NCBI GenBank assembly: GCA_964549065.1
Contig: CAZJUC010000144.1
Span: 1-8,419 of the forward strand
Direction: 5' to 3'
Length of the DNA stretch: 8,419 nt
Origin: Sva-07 sp964549065
GTDB lineage: Bacteria > Actinomycetota > Acidimicrobiia > Acidimicrobiales > Ilumatobacteraceae
The stretch's first letter is position 1, and the number at the start of each line of letters is the position of its first letter. This document shows positions 1 to 5,280 of this stretch, in pieces. A model generated the notes under the pieces. The model made no database searches, was not told the origin of the DNA, and worked only from the letters and a program-made list of their open reading frames with translations. The translations under genes were made by a program, and so were the position numbers.

Positions 1-520
1 CCACGCCGTACGCGAGGAACATGCCGCCGCCGCCGAAGTCGCCGACCATGTTGAGCGGCGGCAGCGGCGGTTCACCGGCCCGGGCGAAGTGGGCGAGGGC
101 CCCCGCGAGCGAGATGTAGTTGATGTCGTGGCCGGCGGCCTGCGAGTACGGGCCGGTCTGACCCCAGCCGGTCATCCGTCCGAACACCAGCTGAGGGTTA
201 CGCCCGAGGCACACCTCGGGGCCGACGCCGAGGCGTTCCATCACGCCGGGCCGGAATCCCTCGATGAGCGCATCGGCCGACTCGACCAGCGTGAGGAGTG
301 CCTCGACGCCATCGGGGTGCTTGAGGTCGATCGCCACGTTCTTGCGGCCCCGCAGCAACACGTCGAAGTGGGGACCGTCGGGAACCGGTCCGCGCACGGC
401 GCCGGCGCGCTCGACGCGGATCACTTCGGCGCCCATGTCGGCGAGCAACATCGCGGCGAACGGCCCGGGGCCGATGCCGGCGATCTCGATGATCTTGTAG
501 CCAGTGAGTGGTCCAGCCAT
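1..520 (-). CDS. mcr: alpha-methylacyl-CoA racemase, N-terminal half (partial at left edge)
   Basis: CaiB/BaiF-family (class III CoA-transferase fold) protein, probably an alpha-methylacyl-CoA racemase that interconverts (R)- and (S)-2-methylacyl-CoA esters so that branched fatty acids or sterol side chains can enter beta-oxidation; cytoplasmic. The 173 visible residues begin MAGPLTGYKIIEIAGIGPGP, close to what I recall of the mycobacterial MCR N-terminus. They also include IEGFRPGVMERLGVGP (about 86-101), MTGWGQTGP (about 116-124), GHDINYISLAG with His131, and NMVGDFGGGGMF with Asp161. By analogy with MCR, where a His and an Asp in these motifs act as the acid/base pair, His131 and Asp161 are the catalytic candidates. 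The family is about 360 aa, so roughly half lies beyond the left edge. The ATG at 520 is supported by a GGAG nine bases upstream. It lies 78 bp downstream of the hydrolase gene on the same strand. Another CaiB-family CoA-transferase is possible but less likely, because the conserved His of the racemase motif is present. Confidence 0.9.
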   Translation of the reverse strand, partial: MAGPLTGYKIIEIAGIGPGPFAAMLLADMGAEVIRVERAGAVRGPVPDGPHFDVLLRGRKNVAIDLKHPDGVEALLTLVESADALIEGFRPGVMERLGVGPEVCLGRNPQLVFGRMTGWGQTGPYSQAAGHDINYISLAGALAHFARAGEPPLPPLNMVGDFGGGGMFLAYGV

Positions 521-529
521 GGGTGTCAA

Positions 530-533
530 CTCC
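530..533 (-). promoter_or_regulatory. ribosome binding site of the racemase gene
   Basis: GGAG on the minus strand, nine bases before the ATG at 520. It supports that start and shows that this gene, unlike several others here, is translated from a leadered mRNA. Confidence 0.6.
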
Positions 534-558
534 GGTTCGTGAGGTGATGGGGGTGAAC

Positions 559-588
559 GGTCGGTGTGTCGGTCGGTGTGTCGGTCGG
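559..588. repeat. 12-bp tandem repeat, 2.5 copies
   Basis: The unit GGTCGGTGTGTC (plus strand; GACACACCGACC on minus) occurs as two perfect copies (559-570, 571-582) plus a perfect half copy (583-588). It fills much of the 78-bp gap between the hydrolase stop and the racemase start, so it would lie in the mRNA between the two genes. It does not read as an inverted repeat and has no obvious terminator structure. Function unknown; it may be replication slippage. Confidence 0.8.
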
Positions 589-598
589 ATCGTGCGAT

Positions 599-1480
599 TC
601 AGGAACTGACGCGGACGTGGCCGCCGATCGCCTCGGCGAGCACAGGCCACAGGGGCGCCGGATGGTCGTGGCCCATGTCGGACAGCAGCAGGTACTTCGA
701 GCCGGGAACGAGCTCCGCCGTGCGTTGCCCACCTTCGGGTGTGATCAGGGTGTCGTCGCGGCCGTGGATCACCAGCATCGGCACCTCGAGCGCGGCCAGC
801 CCTTCGCTTCGATCGCCCGAGGCGTAGATCGCTGCGAGCTGGCGTACGGCACCCTCCGGGTAGAAGCACCGGTCGTACTGGGCGGCGGCCAACCCGGTGA
901 GCCAGTCGGGATCGAAGTACCGCTTCGATGCCCAGATGCGCGAGTTCAACGACGCCGCGATGTAGTCGTCACGGTCGGGCGGTGACGGCGACAGCAGTGC
1001 ATCTCGTGCCTCCGGGGTGGGCTTGCCCACCCGCGGGTCACCGGGGCTGCTCATCACCGAGGTGACGCTGGCGACCCGGTCGGGATGCTCGATCGCCATC
1101 GTCTGCACGATCATCCCACCCATCGAGTTGCCGACGACGTGGGCCCGGTCGAGACCGAGATGGTCGAGCAGGCCGATGCCGTCGGCCGCCATGTCCGACA
1201 GCGTGTAGGGAACTTCGGGGATCGGCTCGCCCCGGAGCGACGCCGTGAGCACCGCGCCGGGTGACACGTGCTGGCCGTCGAGCTTGGTCGACAGCCCGAC
1301 GTCGCGGTTGTCGAACTGAATGACGAACAGGCCCTGGGCGACGAGCTGGTCGATGTAGCCGCGCTGCCACGAGATCAGCTGGGTGGTGTAGCCGTTGACC
1401 ACCAGCAACGGCGAGTTCGACGGGTCGCCGGTGGTGACGTACTCGAGTTCGATCCCGGACGGAAGTGCGGCGCGTGGCAT
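599..1480 (-). CDS. alpha/beta-hydrolase fold protein
   Basis: A 293-aa soluble alpha/beta hydrolase, complete and of normal family length. The nucleophile elbow is VVGNSMGGM with Ser119; the acid is probably Asp243 in IHGRDDTLI, and the base is His271 in SDMGHDHP, giving a full Ser-Asp-His triad in the expected order. The N-terminal block with NGYTTQ (about 29-34, oxyanion region) and FDNRDVGLST (about 56-65) resembles the aclacinomycin-methylesterase-like group of hydrolases, but the substrate cannot be read from the sequence. There is no signal peptide or membrane segment, so it is cytoplasmic. The ATG at 1480 sets the N-terminus just before the first strand. It is transcribed divergently from the galactokinase gene (64-bp gap) and precedes the racemase gene, with which it may share a transcript. 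That neighbourhood suggests, but does not prove, action on acyl or ester intermediates of lipid catabolism. Confidence 0.9.
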   Translation of the reverse strand: MPRAALPSGIELEYVTTGDPSNSPLLVVNGYTTQLISWQRGYIDQLVAQGLFVIQFDNRDVGLSTKLDGQHVSPGAVLTASLRGEPIPEVPYTLSDMAADGIGLLDHLGLDRAHVVGNSMGGMIVQTMAIEHPDRVASVTSVMSSPGDPRVGKPTPEARDALLSPSPPDRDDYIAASLNSRIWASKRYFDPDWLTGLAAAQYDRCFYPEGAVRQLAAIYASGDRSEGLAALEVPMLVIHGRDDTLITPEGGQRTAELVPGSKYLLLSDMGHDHPAPLWPVLAEAIGGHVRVSS

Positions 1481-1486
1481 CGAGCC

Positions 1487-1493
1487 GAGTGTT
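1487..1493 (-). promoter_or_regulatory. candidate -10 element of the hydrolase gene (weak)
   Basis: On the minus strand the hexamer AACACT (within CAACACT) ends 7 nt before the ATG at 1480, and no purine-rich Shine-Dalgarno lies at a usable distance. This fits a leaderless start from a poor actinobacterial NANNNT -10 box. A match this loose is common by chance, and no -35 is seen. Confidence 0.25.
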
Positions 1494-1532
1494 GCAGAGC
1501 GCCTCGTCCGAACGGCAAACGGAGGCTGTCGC

Positions 1533-1538
1533 TACGGT
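1533..1538 (+). promoter_or_regulatory. candidate -10 element (TACGGT) for a leaderless galactokinase mRNA
   Basis: TACGGT matches the actinobacterial TANNNT -10 box and ends 6 nt before the GTG start at 1545, so transcription would begin at or next to the start codon. No convincing -35 hexamer is seen 16-18 bp upstream. A GGAGG at 1521-1525 is 19 nt from the GTG, too far to act as a normal ribosome binding site. Confidence 0.4.
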
Positions 1539-1544
1539 GGCGCA

Positions 1545-2564
1545 GTGGCAGCATCGCAGACCCCGAGACGCCGGGTGTACGCACCGGGACGGGTGAACCT
1601 GATCGGCGATCACACCGACCACACCGGCGGCCTGGTGTTCCCGATGGCGATCGACCGGGGCACCTCCATCGAGTTCGAGCCCCGTGGCGACACCGTCCGG
1701 CTCAGCTCCGACGCCGAGGCCGAACCGGTCGAGTTCCCGCTGCCGTTCGACGGCGATCCGAGCACCGTCACACCCCGCTGGGGCACCTATGCCGCGGCGA
1801 TGGCCGTCGAGATCGCCGCCGAGGACGGCCTCACCGGCACGATCACCTCCACGATCCCCGCCGGCGCCGGGCTGTCGTCGAGCGCCGCCCTCGAATGCGC
1901 TGTCGGGCTCGCCCTCGGGTTCGAGGGAACCCCGACCGAGCTGGCGCTCGCCGCACGCCGCGCCGAGCACGCCGCCACCGGCGTACCGACCGGGATCATG
2001 GACCAGCTGTGCATCGCGGCGGCCACCGACGGCCATGCCACGCTGATCGACTGCAGCACCCTCGACGTCGTCCAGGTTCCGATCTCGACCGAGATCGACG
2101 TCGTCGTGCGGTTCGTCGCCCATCGCACGCTCGTCGGCTCCGCCTACATCGACCGCGTCGCCGAGTGCGCACGCGCCGAAACGGTGGTCGGTCCGCTCCG
2201 CCATGCGCGGCTCGACGACGTCGACGGCGCACGGACACGCCTCGACGAACTCGCGTGGCGGCGAGCCCGCCACGTCGTCACCGAGAACCAGCGGGTTCGG
2301 GACTTCACGACCGCGCTCACCGCCGGCGACTTCGTCACAGCAGGTGACCTGATGGTCGCCAGCCACGAGAGCCTGCGCACCGACTTCGACACCTCGACTC
2401 CGGCGATGGACGACGCGGTCACCGCATTGGCGACCGCACCGGGTGTGTTCGGCGCCCGCATGACCGGCGGTGGCTTCGGCGGGTGCGTGGTGGCGATCTG
2501 CGAGCCGGGCTCGATCAGCGACGGCTGGGTCGTGCGAGCCTCCCCCGGCGCCCAGCGCTGCTGA
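1545..2564 (+). CDS. galK: galactokinase-family GHMP kinase
   Basis: A 339-aa cytoplasmic sugar kinase; galactokinase makes galactose 1-phosphate from galactose and ATP, the first step of the Leloir pathway. Three GHMP blocks are present: APGRVNLIGDHTDHTGG (about 13-29), the phosphate-loop IPAGAGLSSSAALE (about 104-117) and the C-terminal MTGGGFGGC (about 306-314). GalK-typical signatures are the catalytic-Asp motif GIMDQL (Asp153), Arg16 as the partner arginine, the block from Tyr201 to Cys208 (spacing Y..R..EC) and HVVTENQRV (about 243-251). The GTG at 1545 is chosen because it precedes the first strand by ten codons; an ATG at 1395 in the same frame would add 50 unlikely residues and overlap the divergent hydrolase gene. 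Oddities: the usual GEHTDY reads GDHTDH (Asp22, His26), and the C-terminus is short (family about 380 aa). No galT or galE is adjacent. It converges with the next gene, 13 bp between stops. Galactosamine or another sugar as substrate is possible. Confidence 0.88.
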   Translation: MAASQTPRRRVYAPGRVNLIGDHTDHTGGLVFPMAIDRGTSIEFEPRGDTVRLSSDAEAEPVEFPLPFDGDPSTVTPRWGTYAAAMAVEIAAEDGLTGTITSTIPAGAGLSSSAALECAVGLALGFEGTPTELALAARRAEHAATGVPTGIMDQLCIAAATDGHATLIDCSTLDVVQVPISTEIDVVVRFVAHRTLVGSAYIDRVAECARAETVVGPLRHARLDDVDGARTRLDELAWRRARHVVTENQRVRDFTTALTAGDFVTAGDLMVASHESLRTDFDTSTPAMDDAVTALATAPGVFGARMTGGGFGGCVVAICEPGSISDGWVVRASPGAQRC

Positions 2565-2577
2565 CCGGCAGGTTCAC

Positions 2578-3273
2578 TCAGATCGACGACAGGGCGTCGG
2601 CGAGCCGACGGAATGCATCCGGGGTACGAATGCCCCACCAGAACAGATCCTGGCCGTCGACGCGCACGATGCGCGCAGCCGGCAGCGACGACGCGAGTTC
2701 GTCGAGATGGTGAGAGCCGAAGTCGTAGGGCTCGCTCGGCACGAGCACCACATCAGGCTGGTGCGCAGCCACCTCGGCGAGTTCCAGTGTCGGGTACGGA
2801 TCGTCCGAATCGGCCCCGACCAGCCCGATCCCGAGCCGCCGCAGCAGCGAGCCCCCATACGTCGACGCGCTGATCGACATCCATGGCCGGCGCCAGATCG
2901 GCACGAACGCCGTGGCCCGCATCGGTGGGTCGAGCAGCGCCGGCCCGTCCAGAACGGGGGCCGGCACACCGGCCACCGCCGCGAGTTCGCCGACCACCGC
3001 GACACCCTCGTCGACCGATGTCACATCGCTGACGAACACCGTCAACCCCGCGGCGACGAGGGCGTCGTGATCCTCGCGACGGTTCTCCTCCCGGTCGAGC
3101 ACCACCAGGTCGGGGGCGAGCGCGACGATCGCCGTCACGTCCGGGTTCTTCGTGCCACCGACGTGGCGACGATCCGGCTGCTCGCAGAACCGGGTGCATG
3201 CGACCACGTCGACCCCGAGCGCCAACAGGGTCTCGGTGCTCGACGGCACGAGACTGACGACCCGGCAGCTCAC
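2578..3273 (-). CDS. helical-backbone metal/cobalamin-binding-type protein lacking a signal peptide
   Basis: A 231-aa protein with the two-lobe fold of periplasmic iron-siderophore/vitamin B12-binding proteins (BtuF/FepB, TroA superfamily). The N-terminal lobe opens at once with RVVSLVPSSTETLLALG, followed by TRFCEQP (about 27-33), GGTKNPD (about 39-45) and LAPDLVVLDREENRRED (about 52-68). After a linker, the second lobe has WRRPWMSISASTYGG (about 127-141), a QPDVVLVPSEPYDF block (about 172-185) and a closing WWGIRTPDAFRRL. This pattern is found in proteins annotated as cobalamin-binding or helical-backbone metal receptor. There is no signal peptide or lipobox and no permease or ATPase next to it, so it is probably cytoplasmic; its ligand is unknown. 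The GTG start at 3273 overlaps the upstream stop codon (GTGA), implying translational coupling to the bPH2/SHOCT gene. It is the last gene of the four-gene operon and converges with the galactokinase gene. Confidence 0.8.
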   Translation of the reverse strand: MSCRVVSLVPSSTETLLALGVDVVACTRFCEQPDRRHVGGTKNPDVTAIVALAPDLVVLDREENRREDHDALVAAGLTVFVSDVTSVDEGVAVVGELAAVAGVPAPVLDGPALLDPPMRATAFVPIWRRPWMSISASTYGGSLLRRLGIGLVGADSDDPYPTLELAEVAAHQPDVVLVPSEPYDFGSHHLDELASSLPAARIVRVDGQDLFWWGIRTPDAFRRLADALSSI

Positions 3274-3887
3274 GAGCCGAGCAGCCGCCGCTTCTGGCGC
3301 TCGAACTCGTCGGACGTCAAGGTCCCGCGCAGCAGCATCGACTCGAGTTTCTCGAGCTGGTCGGCGACGTCGACCACGCCATCGACGCCGCGCCCGTGCA
3401 CCTCGCGAGCTGCCATCTCGGCGTGGATCACCCGCTGCACCCGGTCGGGTTGGCGGATGTCGGTGAAGCGTTGCTGACCGGTTTCGCCACCTGACTCGAT
3501 CAGCAGGTCACCGGCGCCGACGAAGCGTTCGAGTACGCCCTGGCGGAAGTGCACCGTGTTCACCCGGTCGAGCGGGATCTCGATCCCGCGTTTGGCGAGC
3601 AGACCGGTGCGGAAGATGATCCGCCGATTGGTGATCACGAAGTGGGTCGTGACCCATCGGGCGTACCGCTGCACCAACCAGAGTGCACTGACCACCAATG
3701 CCACGATCGTGACCCAGCCGGCCACGGTGCGTACGGTCGTCTCGGCGTCGGTGGCGAACAGCGTGGCGACGCCCGCAGCGATTGCCGCTGCGATCGCCAG
3801 CGTCGGACCGACCAGGAACCACCAGTGCGGATGCAGGTCGACGCTGACGGTCTCGTTGTCGTTCAGCAGCCGGCTCGGGTACGCCAT
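3270..3887 (-). CDS. membrane protein with bacterial PH domain and C-terminal SHOCT domain
   Basis: A 205-aa membrane protein, function unknown. After a short N-terminal part (LLNDNETVSVDLHPHWW), there are two hydrophobic segments at about 22-45 and 53-73. A bacterial PH-like domain (bPH2, former DUF304) follows at about 77-155, with the typical HFVITNRRIIFRTGLLAKRG and IPLDRVNTV stretches, GDLLIESGGETG, and a closing FTDIRQPDRVQRVI. Residues about 176-204 (LEKLESMLLRGTLTSDEFE, then QKRRLL) form a SHOCT domain, a short helical tail thought to mediate oligomerisation. Known bPH2 proteins are membrane-anchored with the PH domain in the cytoplasm; individual ligands are mostly unknown. The ATG at 3887 sits 4 nt after the stop of the upstream CNNM gene and has a GGAG seven bases before it. 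The stop overlaps the start of the next gene by 4 bases. The position inside this operon suggests a role with the CNNM proteins, but this is inference. Confidence 0.88.
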   Translation of the reverse strand: MAYPSRLLNDNETVSVDLHPHWWFLVGPTLAIAAAIAAGVATLFATDAETTVRTVAGWVTIVALVVSALWLVQRYARWVTTHFVITNRRIIFRTGLLAKRGIEIPLDRVNTVHFRQGVLERFVGAGDLLIESGGETGQQRFTDIRQPDRVQRVIHAEMAAREVHGRGVDGVVDVADQLEKLESMLLRGTLTSDEFERQKRRLLGS

Positions 3888-3891
3888 CTGC

Positions 3892-5280
3892 TCACTCCGC
3901 GTGCTGGTCGGCAGCCCGGTCCGCCGACACCCCGGCGGTGCTCGCAGCGTCGACGGTGTCCTCGAGACGGACGTGCAGCCTCTCGATGGCGTAGCCGTCC
4001 ATCTCGATCACCTCGAACTCGCCGAGTTCCGTGGTGACGCACTCACCTTGTCTCGGGATCTCGTCGAGGGCATCGATCACGTATCCGGCGACGGTCTGCC
4101 AGTCGCCTTCGGGGAGCGCGACCCCGGTGCACTCCTCGAACAGGTCGACACGCATCGTGCCGGGAATCTGCCAGCCGCCGTCGGGAAGCGCTTCGACATC
4201 GCCGAGTGGCCGATCGGATTCGTCGTCGAAGTCGCCGATGAGCTCCTCGATCACGTCTTCGAGCGTCACGAGCCCGAGCACCGTGCCGTGTTCGTCGACG
4301 ACCAACGAGATGTGCTGGCGGCGGGTGCGCATCTCGAGCAGGAGATCCTCGAGGCCGTGATGCTCGGGGGTGACCATGATCGGTCGTGTCAGCGACCCGA
4401 CCTGTGTGGATGCCCACGTACCGTGCGCGAGCCGCAGCACATCCTTGGCGTGGACGAACCCACGGACGTGATCGAGGTCGCCCTCGTGCACCACCACACG
4501 GGTCCGGCCGGTGCGGTGTGCTTCGGCGGCGAGCACGTCAGCGGTGGCTTCGGCACCGACGGCGACGATGTCGCGACGGACCGTCATCGCGTCGGCTGCG
4601 GTGAGGCCGGACAACTCCAGCGAACGGGCGAGCAGCTCGTGCTCGTCGGCAGCGATGCCCCCGTGGCCGGCCGACTCCTCGATCAGCAACAGCAGGTCGC
4701 TCGGCGAGTGGGCCATCGCCCGCTCGTCCTGCGGTGCGACTCCCACGGCCTTCACCGTGAGGTTCGCCAGGCCGTTGAGCAACCGGATCAGTGGGCGGAA
4801 CAGGCTCACGAAGAAGCGGAACGGCCGGGCGAGCAACAGCGCCGAGCGTTCGGGATGTGCGATCGCCCACGACTTCGGGGCCATCTCGGCCACCACCATG
4901 TGGAGGAACACCACGATCGACAGCGCGATCGAGAACGCAATCACGTGACGTGTGGTGTCGGACAGCGTGAATGCCTCACCCAATGCGCCATCGAGCACCC
5001 CCGCTACGGCCGGCTCGGCGACGGCACCGAGGCCGAGCGAACACATGGTGATGCCGAGCTGCGCTCCGGCGAGCATCAACGTGATCTCGCGCAGCCCGGA
5101 CAGTGCGTGACGGGCGCGCTTGTCGCCCTCGGCGGCCAGCTGCTCGATGCGCGACCGCCGCGACGCCAGCAGCGCGAACTCGGCTGCAACGAAGAACCCG
5201 TTCAGCGCGAGCAGGATCACGGCCACGCCGATGCCGGCCCAATTCACCTGGATGCCCTCGGCAGCCTCGGCGCCGAACAT
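3892..5280 (-). CDS. CNNM/CorC-family membrane protein (DUF21, CBS pair, CorC_HlyC), second of tandem pair
   Basis: A 462-aa protein of the CNNM/CorB/CorC (HlyC/CorC) family, related to proteins implicated in Mg2+ export and resistance. The DUF21 membrane domain covers about residues 10-185: first helix VAVILLALNGFFVAAEFALL, then RRSRIEQLAAEGDKRA, LAGAQLGIT (about 70-78), AEPAVAGVL, and the helix ending HMVVAEMAPKSWAIAHPER. CBS1 lies about 225-285 (ending GFVHAKDVL) and CBS2 about 295-350 (LVVDEHGTVLGLVTLEDVIEE). A CorC_HlyC domain spans about 365-440 (QTVAGYVIDALDEIP), and a polar tail rich in Ala, Asp and Glu follows. The usual FGE in the last DUF21 helix is VAE here (Ala131-Glu132): the acidic residue is kept but Gly is lost. 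The ATG at 5280 overlaps the upstream stop by one base (TGATG), with AAGGGTGAG before it. Magnesium is the best guess for the ion; direct transport by CNNM proteins has been debated. Confidence 0.92.
   Translation of the reverse strand: MFGAEAAEGIQVNWAGIGVAVILLALNGFFVAAEFALLASRRSRIEQLAAEGDKRARHALSGLREITLMLAGAQLGITMCSLGLGAVAEPAVAGVLDGALGEAFTLSDTTRHVIAFSIALSIVVFLHMVVAEMAPKSWAIAHPERSALLLARPFRFFVSLFRPLIRLLNGLANLTVKAVGVAPQDERAMAHSPSDLLLLIEESAGHGGIAADEHELLARSLELSGLTAADAMTVRRDIVAVGAEATADVLAAEAHRTGRTRVVVHEGDLDHVRGFVHAKDVLRLAHGTWASTQVGSLTRPIMVTPEHHGLEDLLLEMRTRRQHISLVVDEHGTVLGLVTLEDVIEELIGDFDDESDRPLGDVEALPDGGWQIPGTMRVDLFEECTGVALPEGDWQTVAGYVIDALDEIPRQGECVTTELGEFEVIEMDGYAIERLHVRLEDTVDAASTAGVSADRAADQHAE
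3895..3898 (-). promoter_or_regulatory. ribosome binding site of the bPH2/SHOCT gene
   Basis: GGAG on the minus strand immediately before the TGA stop of the upstream CNNM gene, seven bases before the ATG at 3887. Terminating ribosomes would uncover or reuse this site, consistent with coupled translation. Confidence 0.6.

Noticed and set aside
524..529. Minus-strand TTGACA that looks like a consensus -35 box
   Set aside because: It lies between the racemase's GGAG and its ATG; a promoter there would start transcription inside the gene.
1521..1525. GGAGG as ribosome binding site of the galactokinase gene
   Set aside because: It lies 19 nt before the GTG, and no in-frame start codon exists at 5-10 nt from it.
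1395..1544. Longer N-terminus for the galactokinase from an ATG at 1395
   Set aside because: It would overlap the divergent hydrolase coding sequence by 86 bases and add 50 residues with no similarity to the family; the GTG at 1545 gives the expected N-terminus.
2565..2577. Terminator between the convergent galactokinase and metal-receptor genes
   Set aside because: The 13-bp gap and the flanking coding ends hold no convincing GC stem with a T-run on either strand; the 8-bp palindrome CAGCGCTG at 2553-2560 is too short.
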